In this document: positions 34,690 to 44,200 of the stretch, piece after piece
Layout: every line of letters starts with the position of its first letter
Position numbering within the stretch: the stretch's first letter is position 1
NCBI RefSeq assembly: GCF_000702945.1
Contig: NZ_JNLE01000003.1
Span: forward strand, 2,837,501-2,901,500
DNA length: 64,000 bases
Reading direction: 5' to 3'
Source: Clostridium sp. KNHs205
GTDB lineage: Bacteria; Bacillota; Clostridia; Lachnospirales; Lachnospiraceae
Notes under the pieces: model-generated
What the model was told of the DNA's origin: nothing
Seen by the model: the letters and a program-made list of their open reading frames with translations, nothing else
Database searches by the model: none
Made by a program: the position numbers and the translations under genes

Positions 34690-34931
34690 CAGGTATCCTC
34701 CTTCTGGGCTTTTTTATATTCAGTAATCAAAATCTTTGCAGTATCGAAATCAATTTTTTCATTAAGAGCCAATCTCTTGATTAGTGAAATAAAAGGGTCA
34801 TTTGCAGTATCCTCACTTATTGTTATTTTCTGAATAAGTCTGTCTAATCGCAATCGAACAGTCGGATAAGTTACACCATATAACTTTGCTACTTCTTTGA
34901 GAGAACCGGATGTCATAAGAAAATTTTTCAT
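34689..34931 (-). CDS. DUF2089-like small regulator, short form
   Basis: 80 residues. The segment LMTSGSLKEVAKLYGVTYPTVRLRLDRLIQKI matches the helix-turn-helix core of DUF2089 proteins, which usually begin with a zinc ribbon; that part is absent here. The frame is open further upstream ([11 protein letters not shown]...), overlapping the end of ribH, but offers no start codon there. ATG 34931 has GAGG about eleven bases before it. Function unknown; the short form could be a truncation. Confidence 0.6.
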   Translation of the reverse strand: MKNFLMTSGSLKEVAKLYGVTYPTVRLRLDRLIQKITISEDTANDPFISLIKRLALNEKIDFDTAKILITEYKKAQKEDT

Positions 34932-34950
34932 AAAGGCAGCATCCTCATCA

Positions 34951-35418
34951 TCAAGCCTGTATCGTCCTTATTAGATTTACCATCTCAATTGCACTGGCTG
35001 CACAGTCAAAGCCTTTGTTGCCTGCTTTGGTACCGGCCCTTTCGATAGCCTGTTCAATAGTTTCTGTTGTCAGCACGCCAAACATTACCGGAATACCACT
35101 AGTCAGGGATACCTGGGCAATTCCTTTGGAAACTTCACTGCACACATAGTCATAGTGTGAAGTGCTTCCGCGAATAACCGCACCAAGGCATATCACCGCA
35201 TCATATTTGCCTGAGGCAGCCATTTTGGAGGTGATAAGGGGAATTTCAAAAGCCCCGGGAACCCATGCTATTTCAATATCCGTTTCCTCAACTTCATGAC
35301 GCTTTAAGCAGTCCAGAGCACCACTTAATAGTTTGGCAGTAATAAATTCATTAAACCGTGCGGCTACAATTCCAATTTTAATCTGTTTGGGTACAAGATT
35401 TCCTTCAAATACTTTCAT
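34951..35418 (-). CDS. ribH: 6,7-dimethyl-8-ribityllumazine synthase
   Basis: 155 residues, the normal length. [45 protein letters not shown] and [15 protein letters not shown] are the hallmark segments; the His of TSHYDY is the catalytic proton donor. The enzyme joins ArP and DHBP to lumazine in the riboflavin pathway and builds icosahedral or pentameric shells. It starts 3 bases after the ribBA stop. Fourth gene of the operon. Confidence 0.97.
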   Translation of the reverse strand: MKVFEGNLVPKQIKIGIVAARFNEFITAKLLSGALDCLKRHEVEETDIEIAWVPGAFEIPLITSKMAASGKYDAVICLGAVIRGSTSHYDYVCSEVSKGIAQVSLTSGIPVMFGVLTTETIEQAIERAGTKAGNKGFDCAASAIEMVNLIRTIQA

Positions 35419-35421
35419 ATT

Positions 35422-36636
35422 CTATTCTCCTTCATTATCATAATGCAAAATGTGACCCATTTTTTCCTGTTTGGTTTTTAAGTAAAAAGAATCGTATGGA
35501 TTAGCAGACATTTGTATTGGAACTCTCTCGATTATATCCATGCCAAAGCCGGAGAGTCCGTATACCTTTTCTGGATTATTTGTCAATAGGCGAAGGGTTC
35601 TTACACCCAGATTTCGTAAAATCTGTGCACCAATATAATACTCCCTCAAATCACCGTCAAAACCCAGAGCGAGGTTGGCTTCCAGGGTATCAAGTCCCTG
35701 GTCTTGCAAGGCATATGCCCGCAGTTTATTTACAAGGCCAATACCTCTGCCCTCCTGGCGCATGTAGAGCAGGATACCTCTGCCTTCCTGTTCAATCTGT
35801 GAAAGGGCAGCAGCCAGCTGTTGACCGCAGTCACACCGCATGGAACCAAAGGCATCCCCGGTAAGACACTCAGAATGAACACGGCAAAGAAGATTTTCTC
35901 CTGTACCAATATCGCCCTTTACAAGAGCAACATGGTGTTCACCGTTTAACTTATTCACATAACAATATGCTTTAAAATTACCGTATTTGGTGGGCATTTC
36001 ACTAATAGAGGTCTGTGCAACCAGTTCGTCATGCTTCTTTCGGTATTCCTGTAAGGCAGCTATGGTTATGAATTTCATATCCCATTTCTCTGCAAGGGTT
36101 ATCAGGTCAGGGGTGCGCATCATAGTACCGTCCTCCTGCATGATCTCACAGCACAAACCGCATTCTTTTAATCCTGCCAGGCGCATCAGATCCACTGTTG
36201 CTTCTGTGTGACCGCCTCGTTCCAATACACCGTTGCGCTTAGCGAGTAAAGGAAACATATGTCCGGGTCTGCGGAAATCTTCAGGCTTTGCATTTTCCTC
36301 TATACACTTCATAGCAGTGAGGGAACGTTCCACTGCGGAAATTCCCGTAAGGGTGTTAACATAATCCACTGATACAGTAAAGGCAGTACTATGATTGTCG
36401 TTATTATCTTCAACCATCTGCGGGAATTCTAATTTCTTGCACAATTCTTCACTCATGGGCATGCAGATAAGCCCTTTTCCGTAGGTAGCCATAAAATTAA
36501 TATTTTCTGGTGTAGCAAATTCGGCGGAACAGATAAAGTCTCCTTCATTTTCCCGGTCTTCCTTGTCGGTAACAAGAATTATTTTACCTTTGCGAAGAGC
36601 TTTAAGAGCTTCTTCAATCGTGTTATACTGAAACAT
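35422..36636 (-). CDS. ribBA: Bifunctional DHBP synthase / GTP cyclohydrolase II
   Basis: About 404 residues; ATG 36636 follows GGAGGTAAAT, so the longer frame was not used. N-terminal DHBP synthase (~1-200): [31 protein letters not shown]-terminal cyclohydrolase II (~205-400): zinc cysteines in [21 protein letters not shown], catalytic RQEGRGIGL, and LLTNNPEKV. It supplies both substrates of the riboflavin pathway from ribulose 5-phosphate and GTP. All catalytic residues look intact. Confidence 0.97.
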   Translation of the reverse strand: MFQYNTIEEALKALRKGKIILVTDKEDRENEGDFICSAEFATPENINFMATYGKGLICMPMSEELCKKLEFPQMVEDNNDNHSTAFTVSVDYVNTLTGISAVERSLTAMKCIEENAKPEDFRRPGHMFPLLAKRNGVLERGGHTEATVDLMRLAGLKECGLCCEIMQEDGTMMRTPDLITLAEKWDMKFITIAALQEYRKKHDELVAQTSISEMPTKYGNFKAYCYVNKLNGEHHVALVKGDIGTGENLLCRVHSECLTGDAFGSMRCDCGQQLAAALSQIEQEGRGILLYMRQEGRGIGLVNKLRAYALQDQGLDTLEANLALGFDGDLREYYIGAQILRNLGVRTLRLLTNNPEKVYGLSGFGMDIIERVPIQMSANPYDSFYLKTKQEKMGHILHYDNEGE

Positions 36637-36694
36637 ATTTACCTCCATTTCATATTGCTGATATACAATGATAAGCCATAAAATAAGCTACCTT

Positions 36695-37342
36695 TTAAAA
36701 GCCATATTTGCTTAAAAAATCCCTTGTGATACTACTTTGATTATCCTGGGGAGGAGAGTTTAACAATAGCTTTTCAAGGTATTTTCCAACGAGGTCGTTT
36801 TCCAGATTCACAGTATCACCGATCCTTTTGTGAGAAAGAATGGTAGAGCTTGCCGTGTGAGGTATGACAGACAGTTGAAATTCCGCTGGGTTAACCGTCA
36901 CTACCGTTAAGCTGATGCCATCCACTGCGATAGAGCCCTTTTCAACGATGTACCGTAAAAGTTGAGGTTGGGTAGAAATAGTATACCAAAGAGCATTTTT
37001 GTCTTTTCTTATTGCTTTAATGATTCCCATACCATCAATATGCCCGGAGACCATATGCCCTCCAAAACGTCCCTTTGCAGGCATTGCCCGTTCCAGGTTT
37101 ACCATAGCTCCTGGCTTCAAACTTCCAAGAGTAGAACAATGGATAGTTTCAGGCATCACATCTGCCTTAAAAGTATTTTTATCGATGGCCGAAGCTGTAA
37201 GACATACACCGTTTACGGAAATACTGTCTCCGATGTGAAGGTCTTCAAAGATTATTTTACCCTCTATAAAGAGAATAAAAGACTCAGAACTTTGCCGCAG
37301 TTCCTTAAGCATACCAATTTCTTCAATGATTCCGGTAAACAT
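36695..37342 (-). CDS. ribE: Riboflavin synthase, alpha subunit
   Basis: About 215 residues, start at ATG 37342 with GAGG seven bases before. MFTGIIEEIG and the two lumazine-binding repeats (GDSISVNGVCLTA, GGHMVSGHIDG; then KGSIAVDGISLTVV, IPHTASSTIL) are diagnostic. It dismutates two lumazines to riboflavin. The start lies 20 bases inside the end of ribD, so the two are translationally coupled. Called ribC in some nomenclatures. Confidence 0.97.
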   Translation of the reverse strand: MFTGIIEEIGMLKELRQSSESFILFIEGKIIFEDLHIGDSISVNGVCLTASAIDKNTFKADVMPETIHCSTLGSLKPGAMVNLERAMPAKGRFGGHMVSGHIDGMGIIKAIRKDKNALWYTISTQPQLLRYIVEKGSIAVDGISLTVVTVNPAEFQLSVIPHTASSTILSHKRIGDTVNLENDLVGKYLEKLLLNSPPQDNQSSITRDFLSKYGF

Positions 37343-38426
37343 ATTGAACCTCACTTTCAATGAGAATATCCTCTTCAAGGAAGGTAATAGAAGGGTTCGT
37401 TAAAGAATAAGCCTCTGAGGGGCTAGCCATACCGATTCCTGAAACGGGTGATTTTCCCTTCGTACCTCCTAAGAGTTTCGGAGCAATATAAGTCTGTACC
37501 TTGTTGACGATGTTACTCTGTAAGGCTGACCAGTTAAGGAGGCCGCCGCCTTCCAGCAAAATACTGTCAATCTCTCTCTCGCCTAGTTGTTCCATAAGTT
37601 CGTTTAGATCCAAATGTCCTTGTTTTCTGGAAACTGTAAGGAGGTTGCAGCCAGCATCGGTATAAGCTTTCTGTTTTTCCATATCTGAACAGGAGGTAGC
37701 AAAGAGGGTAGGGACTTCTTTTGCAGTTTTTACAATTTGTGACTGAAGGGGTGTTCTTAAATTGGTATCACAGATGATTCTTATAGGATTTCTGCCCTTG
37801 GCTAAGCGGCAGGTAAGCAAAGGGTCATCTGCTATAACCGTACCCACACCTGCCATAACAGCCTGGTAACGGTGGCGGTCCTCGTGTACCCTAAGACGTG
37901 CAGCTTCCCCTGTAATCCACTTGGATTTTCCCGTATAGGCGGCGGTTTTGCCATCCATGGTCATTGCATATTTCATTACCACATATGGTGTTTTTGTGCG
38001 TATGTAATGAAAGAAAACTTCATTAAGCCGATCACACTCAGTTTGTAAAATACCCTCCAGACACTCGACACCCTGGCTGCGAAGCAGTTCAATTCCTTTC
38101 CCAGAAACCAAGGGATTGGGATCTTTGCTGCCAATCACCACTTTTTTGATACCACTTTGTAAGATGGCATCCGTACAGGGAGGTGTCTTACCATAATGGC
38201 AGCAAGGCTCCAGGGTTACATACAGCGTAGAGCCAACCGGTGACTGGGTACAGCTTGCAAGTGCATTTCGTTCTCCATGGAGACCACCGTATATTTCGTG
38301 ATAGCCCTGTCCGATAATCTGCCCCTCCTTAACGATAACAGCACCGACCATGGGGTTTGGATTTACGAAACCTTTGCCTTTTTCTGCAAGCTGTAATGCA
38401 TAAAGCATATATTCTCTGTCATCCAT
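37323..38426 (-). CDS. ribD: Riboflavin-specific deaminase/reductase
   Basis: About 367 residues; ATG 38426 follows GGAGG by six bases. N-terminal deaminase (~1-145): zinc site HGERNAL and LEPCCHYGKTPPCTDAI. C-terminal reductase (~150-365): YVVMKYAMTMDGKTA, GVGTVIADDPLLTCR and ILLEGGGLLNWS. It converts the GTP-derived pyrimidine in two steps. First gene of the operon, right behind the FMN riboswitch. Confidence 0.97.
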   Translation of the reverse strand: MDDREYMLYALQLAEKGKGFVNPNPMVGAVIVKEGQIIGQGYHEIYGGLHGERNALASCTQSPVGSTLYVTLEPCCHYGKTPPCTDAILQSGIKKVVIGSKDPNPLVSGKGIELLRSQGVECLEGILQTECDRLNEVFFHYIRTKTPYVVMKYAMTMDGKTAAYTGKSKWITGEAARLRVHEDRHRYQAVMAGVGTVIADDPLLTCRLAKGRNPIRIICDTNLRTPLQSQIVKTAKEVPTLFATSCSDMEKQKAYTDAGCNLLTVSRKQGHLDLNELMEQLGEREIDSILLEGGGLLNWSALQSNIVNKVQTYIAPKLLGGTKGKSPVSGIGMASPSEAYSLTNPSITFLEEDILIESEVQYVYRNH

Positions 38427-38444
38427 AGAATACCTCCAAATAAG

Positions 38445-38477
38445 AAAATGCCTTGAACACAAAATTCAAGGCATTTT
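38445..38477 (-). promoter_or_regulatory. Second hairpin before the ribD ribosome site
   Basis: AAAATGCCTTGAA (38445-38457) and its perfect complement (38465-38477) form a 13-bp stem with a 7-base loop in the ribD leader, downstream of the riboswitch terminator and close to the ribosome site. Its meaning is not known. Confidence 0.5.
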
Positions 38478-38511
38478 TCAGCAGGCTTCTTTCCTGACCT
38501 TGCCATTATTA

Positions 38512-38549
38512 CAATAAAAAAGCTCTGAAATGAGAATTCATTTCAGAGC
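38512..38549 (-). terminator. Riboswitch-linked intrinsic terminator
   Basis: GCTCTGAAATGA (38522-38533) and its perfect complement (38538-38549) with a 4-base loop; the minus-strand transcript continues into a T-run. It is the probable expression platform of the FMN riboswitch. Confidence 0.85.
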
Positions 38550-38591
38550 GGCAATGTCAACTTAGCACAATATACTGTGCAGATACTGCTA

Positions 38592-38700
38592 CATCTTCTT
38601 TCATCCAGACTTTACTGTCGGCTTCGGAATTACACCGAATCATGCCTTGCGGCTCGTGGGCTTTACCACCGGTAGGGAATTACACCCTGCCCTGAAGATT
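38592..38700 (-). promoter_or_regulatory. FMN riboswitch (RFN element)
   Basis: On the minus strand the element starts AATCTTCAGGGCAGGGTG, has GTAATTCCCTACCGGTGG, then GCCCACGAGCC, GGTGTAATTCCGAAGCCGAC and AGTCTGGATGAAAGAAGAT. These are the conserved segments of the FMN aptamer. With the terminator 40 bases downstream it should shut off the riboflavin operon when FMN is plentiful. Confidence 0.96.
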
Positions 38701-38766
38701 ATATTCAATTGCATTTATATTAATACGAAAATAAATAATTGTCAATAGGCTGCTTTAAGGAAGTTC

Positions 38767-40656
38767 CTATTTCACGCTAAATAAATTAGAATTTTTTGTT
38801 ACATAATTCCCCTTCTTATCTGTGAATCTTACATAGACTCTGCCATTAAATCCCTTCTTGATTGTAACCGAATTCCCATTAATCCATTTTCCTTTTTGCC
38901 CGTTATCCTCTAGCATGTACTGAATGGATGCTATACCGCTGGCTCCAAAATCAGCAGTAAAATTAAGGAGCACGGGGGACTTTACGGTAGTATTTTCACT
39001 CTTAGAACCCCAATTTACAAATTTGATGTCTTTTGCTTTGGAGGTGATCATTGTATTAATGGGCTGCTTTGAAACATAACTGAAACCGGTGGTTTTCTTG
39101 GTTGTTACATTACCGGCACCATCAGTAAATCTTACATATACACTTCCTATGAAATCCTTCTTGATTGTTACAGCATTTCCATTTGTCCAGGATTGTTCCG
39201 GGTCAAATTCCTTTCCCCTTGGGACCAGCATATATTCTGTCTTACCATAGTCACTGATACCGAAATCTGCATTAAATTCCAGTGTTACGGGACCGGAAGC
39301 TTTTTTAGAATAAGTATCCTGCGCATATGTATCCAAAAGATTGATTCCTGTAACATTAGATACTACGTTACAGTTCTCAGGAGGTGTTGCATCCAGGGTA
39401 AATCCCTGAGTTTTACGAATCATTGTATTACCAAGCTTATTCACAAATTTTACATAGATACAACCCATAAAATCTTCATCTAGAATCAGCTCATTATTAT
39501 TTAATTGAGCCCATTCTACATTGTCCACATTATTAAAAAGATCAGCTGGTGCTAAAGCATACTCAATCTTTTCTAAAGAGCTTACTCCATAATCTGCATT
39601 GAATACGATTGGTAACGTTCCACCTAACAGTAACTCATAATCTTCATCATCATATTCATTTTGCATTGTGAGGCTGTTCCCTGGAATTTCAGCACTTGGA
39701 TTAGATAAGTTCTTTGTCTCTGAGGTGTTACTTCTGATACTTTTTCCGGTTAATATATCGATGGTATCCCCTGCATAGGAATATGGTGTTTTATCTACTG
39801 TTATCTCTTTTCCGTCACTTACCATAGTAATGGTGCCTGAGACATCCGTGCGGTAGATATCGGTATTCTCTAATTTCTTTAAAGTGGTAATCCTTGGAAA
39901 TCTTGCTGGTGCATTTTCATCACAGGATATTACGGAAATAGAAGGATCTACTGCATTTAAGAATTCCTGAGTGGTTGAAGTCAACGCACTGTGATGTGCC
40001 ACCTTTAATACATCTGATTTTAAATCATATCCTTTATCAAGCATTTCTTTTTCTGATACACTTTCTGCATCGCCGGTAAACAGGAAGGAGTTCTCACCAT
40101 TTACCACCTTAACGACAATGGAATTGTCATTGTAGCTTGCGTAATCACTTCCATTGGGAGCCATAAAGGTTACAGTAGCTGACCCAAGCATAAAAGATTT
40201 TCCCATAACAGGTGTAATCGTCTTAAGATTCTTGTTCCTTACAGCATTAATAAAATTATTGTAAGAAGGGTCTGGGTAAGAGGTATTTGTCATAATTAAA
40301 TTACCTACCTCAAAATTCCTGATTACATCAATCAGTCCGCCAATATGGTCTTCATGTTGATGGGTAGCTAATATATAGTCAATCTTTTTAATATTCTTGG
40401 ATTTAAGAAAATTAGTTACTGTAGATCCCGCCATTATAGGGCCACCATCAATTAACATGTACTTTCCGTTGCTTTCAAGTAATGCTCCGTCACCCTGTCC
40501 GACATTGATAAAAGATACTGTAAGATTATCATTTTCCATAGCACTTACTGTTATGTTTTTAAGCATAGAAAACATAAGTATAAGGCATAGGAAAAGGTAA
40601 CTGAATAGCTTAAAGGAGTTTAACTTTTGTTTGTACTTCTGTCTTTTTTGTATCAT
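38767..40656 (-). CDS. Exported ComEC/Rec2-like metallo-beta-lactamase-fold hydrolase with repeat tail
   Basis: 629 residues. N-terminal basic stretch and membrane helix (~15-38) act as signal or anchor. The MBL domain (~42-300) has HQHEDH at 99-104 (two-metal site), FTGDAE and KVAHHSA, like the extracytoplasmic domain of ComEC but without its channel. Residues ~340-629 hold three repeats of ~85 residues, each with F.ADFG, Y.L and VYVRFTD..GN..TK. The repeats look like outside binding or adhesion modules. AAAGG precedes ATG. Possible nuclease or phosphodiesterase at the cell surface; substrate unknown. Confidence 0.8.
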   Translation of the reverse strand: MIQKRQKYKQKLNSFKLFSYLFLCLILMFSMLKNITVSAMENDNLTVSFINVGQGDGALLESNGKYMLIDGGPIMAGSTVTNFLKSKNIKKIDYILATHQHEDHIGGLIDVIRNFEVGNLIMTNTSYPDPSYNNFINAVRNKNLKTITPVMGKSFMLGSATVTFMAPNGSDYASYNDNSIVVKVVNGENSFLFTGDAESVSEKEMLDKGYDLKSDVLKVAHHSALTSTTQEFLNAVDPSISVISCDENAPARFPRITTLKKLENTDIYRTDVSGTITMVSDGKEITVDKTPYSYAGDTIDILTGKSIRSNTSETKNLSNPSAEIPGNSLTMQNEYDDEDYELLLGGTLPIVFNADYGVSSLEKIEYALAPADLFNNVDNVEWAQLNNNELILDEDFMGCIYVKFVNKLGNTMIRKTQGFTLDATPPENCNVVSNVTGINLLDTYAQDTYSKKASGPVTLEFNADFGISDYGKTEYMLVPRGKEFDPEQSWTNGNAVTIKKDFIGSVYVRFTDGAGNVTTKKTTGFSYVSKQPINTMITSKAKDIKFVNWGSKSENTTVKSPVLLNFTADFGASGIASIQYMLEDNGQKGKWINGNSVTIKKGFNGRVYVRFTDKKGNYVTKNSNLFSVK

Positions 40657-41226
40657 ACTTCTACCTTTCTCTGACTGTATTAACCTGTATCCTTTTAAAG
40701 CACAAAAATGTGTACCTCTTTATGCCTTAAAATATAATAATAATAGATATACTATTGAATGTAAAGTGCAGAAGGATACATTGTCGAAACTTAGAGGTGA
40801 TTGCCTCCCACAAAGTGGAACCTTCAACCCGGCACAAGCAGTTTTCAGACACGCCCATGGAATTTATGGATTACATAGAAGCATCTTTGATTTATTTATT
40901 AATTTCAAAGGTTGTTTGTTTTTTGTCAAGTTCAATAACACGCATTTTAATGAGGGCAGTATCATATAAATAGTCTTACATCTTACCTTTTCTATACTGT
41001 ATAGATAAAATATTAATATTTTTTATAAAAAACAGTCATAAATAAGAAATCCGCCGAATAAATATAAAGTTAAATAATACCAAAGCTTGTCTTATGAATT
41101 ACAACAGAGATTTTTGTGTCATATTTGAGGGGTCTTAAAGACAGCTGCCAGGTAGTAGAAAGGGGGGGCACAAGGTCAGCAGCAGCTATTTTTAAAGATA
41201 AAGATGAGTAAAAGGAGGTAGTAATA
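40657..41226. other. 570-bp divergent intergenic region
   Basis: Holds the promoters of the MBL gene and of the subtilase gene. TCTATAC-T-GTATAGA at 40991-41005 is a 7-1-7 inverted repeat and a possible operator. 40790-40860 is richer in GC than its surroundings and contains CCACAAAGTGG. A 113-codon frame on the plus strand (40631-40969) lacks a ribosome site and is not supported. Confidence 0.4.
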
Positions 41227-44200
41227 ATGATTAAGGGAAAAGCAAGAAAGGTCGTTACCATGTTATTATTTTTTATCATGACCTTTAATTCGGTAACAGC
41301 TCTTGCAGAAAGTAAATATTCTCTTCCGGTAGCTTCCTTAAAGAAGGAACTGCATACCCAGTCTATGGATAAGATAGAGTCTGGATTCATTGACTCTGCA
41401 TCGGATGAGGAACTTGTAGAAGCAATCATATACCTGAGCAGTCAGGTAGACAGTATGGGGGTAGCAAAGGACGCTGAGGGAAAACTGTCATCAGCCTTAA
41501 CACCGTATAATACAAAACTTGAAGTAAGAAAAGAAGTAATCGGTGCTTTAAAGGATAATGCAGAGGATACACAGCAGAAATTGTTAAAATACATAACCCA
41601 GGAAGAAAAGAAGAAGACTGTCGCAGAGTATAAGCCTTATTACATTGTAAATGCAGTTTATGTAAAGGCTACCAAAAAAGTAATTGAAAACATTTCGTAT
41701 ATGAGTGAAGTTGAGAAAATATACGAAAATAAAATCGTTAAATTAGATGAGCCGCAGGTAACAGCTGGCGAAATTCAGGCCAATGCTGACGGCGTAGAAT
41801 GGAATATCGAGCGAATCAGGGCAGATGAAGTTTGGGGTCTTGGAGTAGATGGAACCGGCGTTGTTGTTGGAACCATTGACACAGGAGCTACCTGGACTCA
41901 TCCTGCCCTGAAATTAAAATGGAGAGGATATAATCCCAGTGATCCCGCAAACCCAACTTCAGCAGGAAACTGGTATGACCCGGTTAATGGAAGCACTTTG
42001 CCGGTAGATGAAGCCAGCATACCCCATGGTACCCATGTACTTGGTACAATCCTTGGACAGGAACCCGATGGAAGCAATAAGATTGGTGCGGCACCCGGTG
42101 CCACCTGGATTACTGCTAAGGCTTTTACCCCGGATGGCGGATATGATGATGATATCCTCTCAGCAGCAGAGTGGATGCTGGCTCCGGGAGGAGACCCTGC
42201 AGCAGCTCCGGATATCATCAATAATTCCTGGGGCGGAGCCTCCGGTTTAGATGAGTGGTTCAGACCTATGGTAACTGCCTGGAGGGCAGCTGGAATCCTT
42301 CCGGTATTTTCTTCCGGTAATGAGAGAAATGCAGCAGCACCGCCGTCTTCTGTCAGTGCACCTGCTAATTACCCGGAGAGTTTTGCAGTTGGAGCTTTGG
42401 ATATCAATAACGTAAGAGGAGATTTCTCAAGAAGAGGCCCTGGTCCATATAACAATGTAAAACCGGACGTAATCGCTCCCGGTGTTAATATACGTTCCTC
42501 TGTACCGGGCGGTTACGAAGGCGGCTGGGATGGAACCAGTATGTCAGCTCCGGCAGTATCTGGAACAGCAGCTTTAATCCTTTCAGCAAATAGCTCTCTT
42601 TCCATTGAAGACGTGGAAGAATTGTTAAAGGATACGGCAATTCCCATAGAAGATGCCAATGACGCCGGAGATCCCAATTATGGCTACGGCTATGGTTTAA
42701 TTGATGCCTTTGAAGCCGTATCAAGAATCGCAGGCGGTACAGGTACTATTGAAGGAAAAGTAACAGTTGAAGGAGAAGACCTTGAAAATCCTGTAATCCT
42801 TCACAACCAGGTAATCACAGAGACCTATTCCGGTGCCGGTATCCAGATACAGGCTGATATTTCAGATGATGTATCTGTTATCGACACAGAACTTCTGGTA
42901 AAACAAAGCGGAAAATCCTACTGGATTACCCTGCCCCTTACCAGGACCTCAGGAAATTATAAATCCGGAGTATATACCGGTACTATCCCGGATGACCTGG
43001 TAGCACAGCCGGGGTTTGTCTATAAGCTAAAGGCCAGGGATTATGACGGAAATACAGTGGCAACAGGTGAATATTCAGTTGAGGTCAAATTCGGTGCAGT
43101 TCCTGACAGCTACAGTACGGATTTTGAAAATTATCCTTCCGGCTGGCTCTTTGAAGGTGACTGGCAATGGGGCGAACCGGCAGCAGGAGTTGGACCGACA
43201 GCTTTAAGCGGTACGAAACTCATAGGAACGAACCTAAAAGGCAATTATTCCAACAGCGGAGACAGTGTATTAGTGTCCGTACCCCTGGATCTTAGGGATA
43301 CTACCCTTAAATTTGCTCAGTTTGAAGTAAATCAATGGTATGATATTGAAAATAATTATGATAAGGGTTTTGTATATGTATCCGCTGACCTTGGGGAGAC
43401 CTGGAATCAGGTAGGACCTGTTATAACAGGCACAAAGACCAGCTGGAGCAAGCTGACCATAAACTTAAGCGAATATATAGGTTCTTCTGTTCCCGTATAC
43501 ATTGCTTTCCGTCTGGTTTCAGATACAAGTGTTTCAAAGGTCGGCTGGTATCTGGAGGATGCAAAGTTTGTCGCTACGGACAGCACCGCGCCTTCAGTAC
43601 CTGCAAATTTAACCGGCAGTGTAATCCTTAATACCGCCGCCATAAACTGGTCTGCCGTGTCAGATACTGATACAGCTGGTTACCGTGTCTACCGTTCGGA
43701 TTCCCTTGACGGAGCATATGCACTATTGGCAGAAACTGCTGCAAATTCCTATGGAGACAACAGCATCGAGGCTCACAGAACCTATTATTACAAAGTTTCT
43801 GCTTTTGACTTTGCTGGGAATGAAAGTGGGTTGTCACTGCCCTTGACCCTTGAAGTAGAATCGCTGGGCGACTATGTTTATTATGAGGACTTCGAAAACA
43901 ATAACGGAGGTTTCTTAACCGGCGGTACCAATAATTCCTGGGAATGGGGTGTACCGGCTTCTGGTCCGGGAACCGGATTTTATGGTGCCAAGGTTTGGGC
44001 TACCGGACTTGCAGCCAATTATTTAAACAGCAGTAATTCCTGGATAGAAACTCCTGAAATCCAGTTGCCTGAGGATAAGATCAGCACCTTAAAGATTGGC
44101 CAGTGGTATGAATTTGAGAACAAATACGACAAGGGATATATCCAGATTTCTAAAAAAGAAGGTGACAATTGGTCGGCTTGGACGGATTTGGCTCCGGGAG

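Noticed and set aside
40790-40860. GC-richer patch sharing the 10-mer GGGCGTGTCT (minus strand) with 17596-17605
   Set aside because: Could be an insertion-sequence end, but a single 10-base match is not enough to claim one.
40631-40969. 113-codon plus-strand frame before the subtilase
   Set aside because: Overlaps the start of the MBL gene, has no ribosome site and an implausible composition.
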